The notes under the pieces are model-generated. The model worked only from the letters and a program-made list of their open reading frames with translations. It was not told the DNA's origin and did not search any database. Of a stretch of 23,806 nucleotides of DNA, positions 6,977 through 13,404 are shown one piece after another; positions within the stretch are counted from its first letter, which is position 1, and every line of letters starts with the position of its first letter. The position numbers were made by a program, and so were the translations under genes. This DNA is from Metaruminococcus_A sp964607135 (GTDB taxonomy: Bacteria > Bacillota > Clostridia > Oscillospirales > Ruminococcaceae), in NCBI GenBank assembly GCA_964607135.1, contig CAZSIV010000034.1:1-23806 (forward strand), written 5' to 3'.

Positions 6977-7779
6977 ATAAGAAAACAACCTGGGAACGGA
7001 TGGAGACGATCCGGAAAAAGGAGCGCCCGACCATCAACGACTACATCCCGCTTCTCTTCGACGAGTATTTCGAGATGCACGGCGACCGGCTGTTCGGCGA
7101 CGACGGCGCGATTACCGGCGGGATTGCGCGGTTTAAGGGGCGGCCTGTCACGGTGATCGCTCAGGTCAAGGGCCGGAACATCAACGAAAACAAGGCCTGT
7201 AACTTTGCCATGCCCCACCCGGAGGGGTACCGAAAGGCACTCCGCCTGGCCCGCCAGGCCGAGAAATTTCACCGCCCGATTATCTGCTTTATCGACACCC
7301 CGGGCGCTTTCTGCGGCGTCGCCGCCGAGGAGCGGGGACAGGGGGAGGCGATTGCCCGGAACCTCTATGAGTTTTCCGGGATCAAAACGCCGATCGTCTC
7401 GGTCGTCCTCGGGGAAGGCGGCAGCGGCGGCGCACTGGCGCTCGGCGTCTGCGATGAGCTCGCGATGCTGGAAAACGCGCTTTATTCGGTCATCTCCCCC
7501 CGCGGATGCGCGAGCATCCTCTGGAAGGACGCAGCCCGGGAGCGGGAAGCGGCCGAGATGCTGAAAATCACCGCAGAGGATCTGGTGGAGTTCGGGGTTG
7601 CGGAGGCGATCATCCCGGAAGCGAATGGGGACGCGGCGACAGGGCCGGAGGAGACGGCGGAGCAGATTTCACAATATCTGTATAAAACAATCGAAAAATT
7701 GTCCAAAATAGATATTGATCTTTTACTGGATAGCCGCTATAATAAATTCAGAAAAATCGGCGTGTATTCTGAAGAATAA
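6973..7779 (+). CDS. accA: Acetyl-CoA carboxylase carboxyltransferase subunit alpha (AccA)
   Basis: Partner of AccD in the carboxyltransferase. The 268 residues are shorter than E. coli AccA (319) because the N-terminal helical extension is reduced, as in other Clostridia. The crotonase-like core is intact: RPTINDYIPLLFDEYFEMHGDR near residue 18, CFIDTPGAF near residue 105, and the oxyanion region GEGGSGGALALGVCDEL. The ATG overlaps the accD stop (ATGA). The last 100 bases are noticeably more AT-rich than the rest of the gene. A 39-nt gap leads to acpP. Confidence 0.96.
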   Translation: MNKKTTWERMETIRKKERPTINDYIPLLFDEYFEMHGDRLFGDDGAITGGIARFKGRPVTVIAQVKGRNINENKACNFAMPHPEGYRKALRLARQAEKFHRPIICFIDTPGAFCGVAAEERGQGEAIARNLYEFSGIKTPIVSVVLGEGGSGGALALGVCDELAMLENALYSVISPRGCASILWKDAAREREAAEMLKITAEDLVEFGVAEAIIPEANGDAATGPEETAEQISQYLYKTIEKLSKIDIDLLLDSRYNKFRKIGVYSEE

Positions 7780-7818
7780 GCCGTTCTGTTTTGATGAAAT
7801 TATTTGAGGAGGATATTT

Positions 7819-8046
7819 ATGGTATTTGAAAAAGTAAAGGGCATTTTGGTTGACCAGCTGGACGTCGAAGAGGAAAAAGTCACAATGGAGGCTTCTATCA
7901 CTGAAGATCTCGGCGCGGATTCTCTCGATGTTGTCGACCTGGTGATGTCCCTGGAGGAAGAGTTTGATGTTGAGATCCCCGACGATCAGGTTGAAAACAT
8001 CAAAACTGTGGGCGATATTGTAAAATACATCGAGGAAAAAGTGTGA
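7819..8046 (+). CDS. acpP: Acyl carrier protein
   Basis: The small acidic carrier that holds growing acyl chains on 4'-phosphopantetheine. It is 75 residues long, with the attachment serine at residue 35 in the DSL motif (GADSLDVVDLVMSLEEEF) and the expected four-helix pattern. The ATG at 7819 is six bases after GAGGAGG (7806-7812); an upstream in-frame TTG at 7804 lies inside that ribosome binding site and is rejected. In many Firmicutes acpP sits between fabD/fabG and fabF; here it is the last gene of the operon, just before the terminator. Confidence 0.96.
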   Translation: MVFEKVKGILVDQLDVEEEKVTMEASITEDLGADSLDVVDLVMSLEEEFDVEIPDDQVENIKTVGDIVKYIEEKV

Positions 8047-8068
8047 TTTTTGCTCTGTGATTTGTATG

Positions 8069-8103
8069 AAACGGGCGGCGCTGAGAAGGTGCCGCCCGTT
8101 TTG
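8069..8103 (+). terminator. Intrinsic terminator of the fab/acc operon
   Basis: An 11-bp perfect stem (8069-8079 with 8091-8101, AAACGGGCGGC/GCCGCCCGTTT) ends in TTTT. It lies 23 nt after the acpP stop. The next 175 bases up to the following promoter hold no gene. Confidence 0.85.
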
Positions 8104-8279
8104 GCTGTCTGCTTTCGATTGGGGATTCTCAGCTCCGTCAGGGCGGGCAAAAAATCCCTGACATTCCTGTAATGCCGTTTGCCTGTTTGCAAGGGGCAAG
8201 AGTAAATAGGCAGGCTCCCGCCCCTATTTAGGAAAATTTTCCGGATTTGAGAAAGCCGCCGCGATGCTTCAGCTTCCCC

Positions 8280-8308
8280 TTGACGGATGAGGAAAAGTGG
8301 GGTATAAT
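8280..8308 (+). promoter_or_regulatory. Near-consensus sigma-A promoter for the UPF0251-mrp operon
   Basis: TTGACG (8280-8285) and TATAAT (8303-8308) with a 17-bp spacer; predicted start near 8315. Just downstream are a palindrome GCATATGC (8318-8325) and two copies of AATTGTG (8312-8318 and 8334-8340) exactly 22 bp apart, about two helical turns. These are candidate binding sites for a regulator, possibly the adjacent helix-turn-helix protein. Confidence 0.8.
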
Positions 8309-8357
8309 TTAAATTGTGCATATGCCCATAATGAATTGTGTTTTAGGGGGAAAGCTA

Positions 8358-8708
8358 ATGCCGAGGGAGCCGAAATGCCGCAGAGTCTGCGCGGAGCCGG
8401 GATGCAGGCGGTTTTCCCCGGAACACTGCGAAGGGGCGCCGGTGGTCATGAGTGTGGAAGAGCTGGAGGCAGTGCGTTTATGCGACCTGGAAGGCTTGGA
8501 TCAGGAGGAAGCGGCCGCGCGGATGAACGTTTCGCGGGGGACGCTCCAGCGGGTGCTCTATTCCGCCAGAAAGCGGATGGCGGAGGCCCTGGTGTTTGGA
8601 AAGAGCCTGATCATTGAGGGCGGAAATTACGAAATTGCAGACCGGGAATGCGGACAGCGCTCCTGCTGCCACTGCCGGTTTGAAAAAAAAGGAGACGAAG
8701 ACAGATGA
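8358..8708 (+). CDS. UPF0251 (DUF134) family predicted DNA-binding protein
   Basis: A 116-residue protein beginning MPREPKCRRVC, characteristic of UPF0251/DUF134. A cysteine-bearing N-terminus (CRRVCAEPGCRRFSPEHC) is followed by a sigma-region-4-like helix-turn-helix (about residues 43-80, LDQEEAAARMNVSRGTLQRV) and a C-terminal tail with a CCHC cluster. The start is fixed by AGGGGGAA at 8345-8352, six bases upstream; an upstream in-frame ATG at 8316 coincides with the predicted transcription start and is rejected. The stop overlaps the mrp start (ATGA). The family has no settled function; the cysteines and the Mrp neighbour suggest a metal- or Fe-S-responsive regulator, which is inference. 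Confidence 0.88.
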   Translation: MPREPKCRRVCAEPGCRRFSPEHCEGAPVVMSVEELEAVRLCDLEGLDQEEAAARMNVSRGTLQRVLYSARKRMAEALVFGKSLIIEGGNYEIADRECGQRSCCHCRFEKKGDEDR

Positions 8709-9529
8709 GTGAAAATTGTAACCACGATTGTTCTTCCTGCAGCCAGAACTGTGGAGAGCGGGAAGCGGAGAGCATGTTGTTTCAGCTCAACGAGATGAGC
8801 AAGGTTAAAAAGGTGATTGGGGTTGTCAGCGGCAAGGGCGGCGTTGGAAAATCGATGGTGACCTCGATGCTGGCGGTTTTGATGAACCGGAGAGGGCACA
8901 CCTCGGCGATCCTGGATGCCGACATCACCGGCCCTTCGATCCCAAAAGCCTTTGGGATCAAGGAAAAAGCGGCTCCCAACGAATGGGGGCTTGTCCCGGT
9001 GAAGAGCAAAACCGGCGTCGAGATCATGTCGGTCAACCTCCTGCTTGAAAACGACACCGATCCGGTCATCTGGAGAGGGCCGATTCTCGCGGGAATCATC
9101 CAGCAGTTCTGGTCCGAGGTCGTCTGGGGCGACGTGGACTACATGTTTGTCGATATGCCTCCGGGAACCGGCGACGTCCCGCTCACCGTTTTCCAGTCCC
9201 TGCCGCTCGACGGGATCATTGTCGTGACCTCGCCGCAGGAGCTGGTGTCGATGATTGTCGGCAAAGCGGTCAATATGGCCCGGATGATGGATGTCCCCAT
9301 CCTCGGATTGGTGGAGAACTACAGCTATGTTGAGTGCCCCGACTGCGGCAAGAAAATCCATCCCTTTGGGGAGAGCCATATTGACGAAATCGCCGAAAAG
9401 AACAGCCTGAAGGTGCTTGGCAAGCTCCCGCTCAACCCGGAAATTTCGGGTGCGAGCGACCGGGGCGTGATCGAGCTGTTCGAAGGGGACTGGCTCGACG
9501 CTGCGGCCGACCTGGTGGAATCGCTGTAA
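8705..9529 (+). CDS. Mrp/NBP35-family P-loop ATPase, Fe-S cluster carrier
   Basis: SIMIBI-class ATPase predicted to bind and hand over Fe-S clusters in the cytosol. The deviant Walker A SGKGGVGKS lies at residues 42-50 and the DMPPGTGD motif near residue 150. The C-terminal CPDC pair (Cys211, Cys214) is the cluster-bridging site of the Mrp/ApbC/Nbp35 family. The N-terminus has four further cysteines (5, 9, 12 and 16) in place of the DUF59 domain found in many bacterial Mrp proteins, reminiscent of eukaryotic Nbp35. At 274 residues it is complete. It is coupled to the UPF0251 gene by an ATGA overlap and followed 126 nt later by the NifX-like gene. Which apoproteins it serves cannot be read from the sequence. 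Confidence 0.93.
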   Translation: MSENCNHDCSSCSQNCGEREAESMLFQLNEMSKVKKVIGVVSGKGGVGKSMVTSMLAVLMNRRGHTSAILDADITGPSIPKAFGIKEKAAPNEWGLVPVKSKTGVEIMSVNLLLENDTDPVIWRGPILAGIIQQFWSEVVWGDVDYMFVDMPPGTGDVPLTVFQSLPLDGIIVVTSPQELVSMIVGKAVNMARMMDVPILGLVENYSYVECPDCGKKIHPFGESHIDEIAEKNSLKVLGKLPLNPEISGASDRGVIELFEGDWLDAAADLVESL

Positions 9530-9597
9530 TTGAGGCGAAATGGAGCCTGCTGTTTTGGGTGCAGCGGGATGGATGGCTCTATTGGATTAAAAACGGC

Positions 9598-9624
9598 GTC
9601 CTGCCGCACTTTCTGCGGCAGGAC
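9598..9624. repeat. Strong hairpin between mrp and the NifX-like gene
   Basis: An 11-bp perfect stem (9598-9608 with 9614-9624, GTCCTGCCGCA/TGCGGCAGGAC) has a 5-nt loop. No T-run follows directly on the plus strand; on the minus strand a TTTTT comes four bases after the stem. It could be a weak terminator or an RNA stability element. Confidence 0.5.
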
Positions 9625-9655
9625 CGCTTGATTAAAAAAGAAAGGTTCTGAGAAA

Positions 9656-10022
9656 ATGAAGCTTGCTGTGACGGCAGAAAACGGACAGGTGTTCCAACAC
9701 TTTGGACATACAAAATTGTTTCAGGTCTTCACCGTAGAGGACGGCAGGGTGACAGCCAGAGAAGCGCTCGACACCTCGATGAGCGGGCATGAGGCCCTGG
9801 CGGTCATCTTAAAAAACGCGGGCGTTTCCGTCCTGATCTGCGGCGGGATCGGGGGCGGCGCTCCAGTCGAACGGGATCGAGCTCGTGGCGGGCGCTTCCG
9901 GCGAGATCGAGACCGCGGTCGAAGATTACCTGGCGGGGCGGCTGGTGCACAACCCACAGGTTCAGTGCAGCCACCACCATGGGGAAGAAGGCGGACACCG
10001 CTGCGGACATCACCACGAGTGA
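9656..10022 (+). pseudogene. NifX/NifB-type dinitrogenase Fe-Mo cofactor family protein, frameshifted
   Basis: The first 69 codons read as this small family: MKLAVTAENGQVFQHFGHT at the start and the conserved VLICGGIGGGA at residues 58-69. The frame then drifts into Arg/Pro-rich nonsense. Shifting by one base at about 9858-9862 restores the family sequence: ALQSNGIELVAGASGEIE, then EDYLAGRLVHNP and a His/Cys-rich tail (HHHGEEGGHRCGHHHE) ending at the TGA at 10020-10022. The residues normally between GGA and the next helix are partly missing, so a small deletion in a GC-rich repeat is likely. Without repair the original frame runs to 10081. These proteins are proposed to bind metal clusters and often neighbour Mrp and UPF0251 genes. 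It is either a true pseudogene or a sequencing error. Confidence 0.8.
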
Positions 10023-10300
10023 TCCGCTTGCCTGATGAATCCGTGTTTGAAAGCGGTCGGCGGCAGGGCTCTCCGTGGTAATTCGCACACCGGCGCGCTG
10101 CTGACCATGGTGCGTTTGTTCTGCAAGGCGTGTTTTTATGATCGCTTATTCAGCGTGCCTTACAATGCGGACGACCGCTTTTTTGGACGGCGGGATGAAG
10201 CGTTCCGCCGGAGTCTGAAACGGCCGGATCCGCCGGCAGGGTTTCTTTGTATAATAAAGAGTGACCGCCTGCGAATATTGCACAGAACCGTTAAAAACGG
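10023..10300. other. Gene-free host-type spacer before the low-GC island
   Basis: No convincing gene is present; a 90-codon open frame from 10035 lacks any family features. A TATAAT at 10250-10255 lacks a matching -35. CCGTT/AACGG (about 10289-10301) forms a minor hairpin next to the left edge of the insertion-sequence remnant. Composition is still GC-rich until about 10240 and then falls. Confidence 0.5.
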
Positions 10301-10313
10301 ACATTGACAAAAA

Positions 10314-10349
10314 GCCCCCTGTCGTAGGAAAATAACTACGACAGGGGGC
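10314..10349 (-). terminator. 14-bp stem hairpin at the insertion-sequence end; terminator on the minus strand
   Basis: GCCCCCTGTCGTAG (10314-10327) pairs perfectly with 10336-10349 around an 8-nt loop. Read on the minus strand the stem is followed at once by TTTTT, making a canonical intrinsic terminator. On the plus strand it lies just before orfA and could hinder read-through from outside promoters, a common insertion-sequence strategy. Confidence 0.65.
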
Positions 10350-10356
10350 GAATTGC

Positions 10357-10488
10357 GTGGCAAGGAATACGCATGTGCAAGAGGTAGAAAAAGAGATACC
10401 GAAGATGAAAGCAGCAGGGAAAACGAACCGCGAAATAGCGGAGTATTTTGGGTCTCATAGCAGCATTATACTGCTATTTACGATCTAA
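10357..10488 (+). pseudogene. Truncated IS3-family transposase OrfA
   Basis: A GTG-started frame of 43 codons. The first 31 or so (ARNTHVQEVEKEIPKMKAAG, then TNREIAEYFG) match the helix-turn-helix N-terminus of IS3-type OrfA proteins common in gut Clostridia. After EYFG the sequence becomes unrelated (SHSSIILLFTI) and stops, showing a break near 10450. OrfA normally runs to about 90-100 residues and needs OrfB to make the transposase, so this copy cannot move on its own. Confidence 0.65.
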
Positions 10489-10902
10489 TACAAGACGATA
10501 CCTTGTCAATGGGGGAAAACAAAGTGCGGCTTATATCCCCATAGTTAAAGCAAGAGGTATTACGCCACGTGTGATAAAATAACCTAAAATAAATTTCAAG
10601 AATTTAAAACTCAAAAGAGAAAACTGCGCCACAGGGATGCGGATAACTTTTTGAGATGCTGGGAAAAATGTGGAAAGTTATCCGCATATAGAATGCAAGC
10701 GGTTTGGGTGTAAATTTATTCTTCATCGCTGAGCAGGGACAATATATGGTTGTTAAATATGTAAATCCATGGTAAACTAAAAAATAGTGTTAAATAGCAG
10801 AAAATGTTTGTAACTATAATTGTAAACGGTGGGCTATAGCGAATAATAATATTGCAGAGAATTTCATCAGGAATAATTATATCGACACCAAATGTTTATA
10901 TA
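10489..10902. other. Low-GC gene-free stretch in the island
   Basis: No intact gene is visible. Short open tails, such as one ending GITPRVIK before the TAA at about 10579, could be ends of broken genes but match nothing I recognise. It contains one striking inverted repeat (10637-10687). Base composition is AT-rich, as in the rest of the island. Confidence 0.5.
10637..10687. repeat. Perfect 14-bp inverted repeat with 23-nt spacer
   Basis: ATGCGGATAACTTT (10637-10650) and AAAGTTATCCGCAT (10674-10687) are exact reverse complements. Each arm holds TTATCCGCA or its complement, one base from the DnaA-box consensus TTATCCACA. It could be an element terminus, a regulator site or a hairpin; nothing else nearby suggests a replication origin. 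Confidence 0.55.
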
Positions 10903-11136
10903 AAGAAGACTTGTAAGCAATATGAGATTCCCTTGTATATTAATGAAGGTGGAATTGTTCAGGATTGGAATTTAGCCTATAAAGCAGCTAATACAAATAT
11001 ATAACAATTGCACATTAAGATGATGTTTATTTGCCGCAATATACTACAGCTGTTTTGGAAAATGTGCAGAAGGCAAAGAAAGCCATTGATTGTGTTTGCC
11101 AGTTATGGAGAGCTTAAAGAGGGGCGAGTAGTTTCT
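10903..11136 (+). pseudogene. Fragment of a GT2-type glycosyltransferase, multiply disrupted
   Basis: Three reading-frame pieces line up as one GT2-like protein. Frame one (10909-11001) gives CKQYEIPLYINEGGIVQDWN followed by LAYKAANTNI. After a shift at about 11002, a second frame gives TIAH, a stop at 11016-11018 where the family has Gln, then DDVYLPQYTTAVLENVQKAK to about 11085. The first frame then resumes with IVFASYGELKEGRVV. The HQDD-type metal motif followed by a FxxYGE segment is typical of a cell-surface GT2 group. The N-terminal nucleotide-binding part and the rest of the C-terminus are missing. At least two frameshifts and one nonsense mutation make it clearly non-functional. Confidence 0.65.
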
Positions 11137-11215
11137 TCGATCCCTATGAAAAAGCCCGTATATTATATGATTAAGGTTACGATGGCGGTTCTCACAGAGG
11201 GAATTTGTGCCGGCG

Positions 11216-11341
11216 ATGAATATTCGCACACGGATTATTTTTGCTCTGACAATGGCGATTTCAAGCGTGTCTATCCGTGTGAAAGAATTAGTACGGGAAG
11301 TTGCGTTATATCAGGAAAATGGGAATTCAAAACAAGAATAA
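11216..11341 (+). other. Short open frame, possible C-terminal tail of a lost gene
   Basis: A 41-codon frame (MNIRTRIIFALTMAIS..., ending QENGNSKQE) precedes the DUF2142 gene by 29 nt. The hydrophobic stretch and charged tail look protein-like, but no ribosome binding site is well placed and no family is recognised. In another frame the region is merely an upstream extension of the membrane protein ORF. It may be the end of a broken glycan gene or chance. Confidence 0.2.
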
Positions 11342-11370
11342 AAAGTACGAGTTTGGGAGACAGAGGGAAA

Positions 11371-13143
11371 ATGAAAATGCAAACTGGCAGTAAGAATGAA
11401 AAAAGAATAGTTTATTTCGCAACATTCCTCTTGGTGAGTGCAATTATGTTTGTTTTTTGTAATTCGTTTTACTGGCCATATCAGGAAATCAGCAAGAGGA
11501 AAATATTTGTCGGAGTTATAGCGTTTGTCTGTGTAGTTATAGTTCCAATTTTGAGTGTTAAACTTACCTTTTTTTATGAATTTGTAAAAGGATGTATCCA
11601 ATGTGTCAAAAGCGGCATAGCAAAAGCAAAGAATAATAAGAAGAGAATATTATCTTTCGCAGCCATAGTTATAGGGGCAGTGGGATTAGCATATATAGCA
11701 ACAACCGTTATTAGCAGATACATCTTACATACGACATATAATGTGCGTATGTTTTATTTGTTTATTACTTTGGAAAGTATAGCGTTGTCTGTTGGCTTTG
11801 TATGGAAAAAGGCAGCACGAAAGCCTGAAAACGTATTTCTGCTTATTGCATTAATTCTAGGCCTTTTTTGTATTGGTGTAACACCGAATAAGGTCGGCGT
11901 ATCATGGGATGATCAGATTCATTATGCGAAAACATTAGAAATTGCTAATTTCTGTAATGGAATTATGTATGATGCAGATGTAAAAAATATAGAGCATTAT
12001 GTTTATGCAAATAGGATGGGATACGATAGACAATCCGATTATGAATATACAGAGGATGTTGAAACTTCTTATAATGCAAAAGAATGGAAGGTATATGAAT
12101 TTTCTGGATACGGCATTGGGAGCATTGCATACATTCCCCCTGCAATAGGAATTGTTTTAGGAAGAGGGTTGGGATTGTCCTATACCGGGGTATTCAACAT
12201 GGGACGATTCTTTAATCTGGCAATGTATGTGGCATTAATTTATTTTGCAATAAAAAAAATAAAGTATGGGAAGGTGTTAGTTGCAGCAATTGGTTTGATT
12301 CCGACGACAATATTTATGGCAGCAAATTATTCTTATGATCCATGGGTCATTGGATTTACAATTTTAGGCTTGGCGTACTTTTTTTCAGAACTTCAGGAAG
12401 ATACACCTTTGAAGAACAAAAATATTTTGATTATGATTGGTGCTATCTTGATTGGTTGTTTTCCAAAAGCAATCTATTTTCCATTACTTTTCCCTTTGTT
12501 GTTTATGCCAAAGAGAAAGTTTGAGAGTGTGAAGCAAAAAAAGTATTACTATTTGATGATTATAGGCTCAGGTTTATTTTTAGTGGCTACGTTTTTAATG
12601 CCAATGCTTATGAATGGGCCGGGAACAGGTGATATTAGAGGCGGGTTAGATGTAAATTCGGCCGAGCAGGTAGATTTTATTTTGAAAAACCCTTTGTCAT
12701 ATGCAAAAATATTATTCAAATTTGATTTGTACTATATATCCTTTGCAAGCTCAGCACCGATACTGCAGTTTTTCGCGTATGTAGGACAAGGGGATTTTTA
12801 TAGTATAGTCGTTATCATTCTCATAGTGTTGTCGTTTTTAGATAGAGGAGAGGATGAAAAAAATTATGCGCTTGTCAAGGGGGCAGGAGTGATTGGCTGT
12901 GCGGCGGCAGTCATATTAGCCACAACAGCGTTATATGTTAGTTTTACACCAGTGGCATCTGATACCGTTGCCGGTATGTCAGGAAGATATTTGTTCCCAA
13001 TAATATATCCAATGCTTTATTCACTGGGAGTAGGTGGGACTGTACACAAAATCAATAGAAATGCATTGGTGTGTGTACCAATGATAATTATTGCTCTTAC
13101 ATTTATTTACAATATGAGTCGGTTTTGTGTAATCCCATATTAG
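11371..13143 (+). CDS. DUF2142-like polytopic membrane protein
   Basis: A 590-residue integral membrane protein with about a dozen hydrophobic segments, the first at about residues 13-32, and charged loops between them. A conserved-looking acidic pair, Asp180-Asp181 in VSWDDQIHYAKT, follows an early membrane segment. This recalls DUF2142 and GT-C-type lipid-linked sugar transferases; the enzymatic role is inferred. The open frame extends back to 11008, but that part overlaps a glycosyltransferase pseudogene. The ATG at 11371 (or 11377) has AGAGGG at 11362-11367 and begins a plausible cytoplasmic lead (MKMQTGSKNEKR). Codon use is strongly AT-rich. It is followed directly by an ABC exporter remnant. 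It appears intact, unlike most of its neighbours. Confidence 0.7.
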   Translation: MKMQTGSKNEKRIVYFATFLLVSAIMFVFCNSFYWPYQEISKRKIFVGVIAFVCVVIVPILSVKLTFFYEFVKGCIQCVKSGIAKAKNNKKRILSFAAIVIGAVGLAYIATTVISRYILHTTYNVRMFYLFITLESIALSVGFVWKKAARKPENVFLLIALILGLFCIGVTPNKVGVSWDDQIHYAKTLEIANFCNGIMYDADVKNIEHYVYANRMGYDRQSDYEYTEDVETSYNAKEWKVYEFSGYGIGSIAYIPPAIGIVLGRGLGLSYTGVFNMGRFFNLAMYVALIYFAIKKIKYGKVLVAAIGLIPTTIFMAANYSYDPWVIGFTILGLAYFFSELQEDTPLKNKNILIMIGAILIGCFPKAIYFPLLFPLLFMPKRKFESVKQKKYYYLMIIGSGLFLVATFLMPMLMNGPGTGDIRGGLDVNSAEQVDFILKNPLSYAKILFKFDLYYISFASSAPILQFFAYVGQGDFYSIVVIILIVLSFLDRGEDEKNYALVKGAGVIGCAAAVILATTALYVSFTPVASDTVAGMSGRYLFPIIYPMLYSLGVGGTVHKINRNALVCVPMIIIALTFIYNMSRFCVIPY

Positions 13144-13385
13144 TTATTAAGGTCGATGTGGGAATTGTACAAGCAGGACAAATCGTAACGATTGAGTTCA
13201 GGCAGAAAATGATTATTCAAGGTGAAGAGTATTTATTGTTGGGATGTACTGGATTCGAAAAAGGAAATCTGGTAGTATATAACAGGTTATATGACGTATG
13301 CAGCATCAGCGTTATAGTTATATCTGATAAGACAGCTGTGGGATATTATGATTTAGGCTCTAAAGTAAAATATAGAGTAGATTAA
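13137..13385 (+). pseudogene. C-terminal fragment of a Wzt-type polysaccharide ABC transporter ATP-binding protein
   Basis: An open frame overlapping the end of the DUF2142 gene reads VIKVDVGIVQAGQIVTIEFR, then about 50 more residues to VGYYDLGSKVKYRVD. The beta-rich pattern and the ending VG..DL..KV resemble the C-terminal carbohydrate-binding domain of Wzt proteins, which select the finished polysaccharide for ABC export. The ATP-binding domain and the permease Wzm are absent, so only about the last 80 residues survive. The fragment joins the DUF2142 sequence at about 13137, which is probably a deletion junction. It ends 19 nt before the next glycosyltransferase, suggesting the original order wzm-wzt-glycosyltransferase. 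Confidence 0.55.
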
Positions 13386-13404
13386 TATAATCGGGTGAAA
13401 GAGT

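Larger units (their letters stand above)
10301..10488 (+). mobile_element. Truncated IS3-type insertion sequence (left end and start of orfA)
   Basis: The segment begins near TTGACAAAAAGCCCCC with a long terminal hairpin (10314-10349) and a GTG-started reading frame that looks like the N-terminus of an IS3-family OrfA. Only this left end is present; homology stops at about 10445-10450, and neither orfB nor a right terminal repeat is found before the glycan genes. The exact outer boundary is uncertain. It marks the host/low-GC junction, so it may be a relic of the event that delivered or rearranged the island. Confidence 0.6.

Noticed and set aside
8316..8357. Upstream ATG extension of the UPF0251 protein
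   Set aside because: It coincides with the predicted transcription start and lacks a ribosome binding site; ATG 8358 has a strong one and the family N-terminus MPREPKCRRV.
10035..10307. 90-codon open frame after the NifX-like gene
   Set aside because: No ribosome binding site or recognisable motif, and it crosses the composition change into the insertion-sequence end.
10488..10581. Open frame ending AAYIPIVKARGITPRVIK
   Set aside because: It is protein-like but too short, has no start or ribosome binding site, and I cannot match it to a family; it is mentioned only as possible debris.
11008..11370. 121-codon N-terminal extension of the DUF2142 protein
   Set aside because: It contains pieces of a GT2 pseudogene and starts at TTG; ATG 11371 has a ribosome binding site and leads directly to the first membrane segment.
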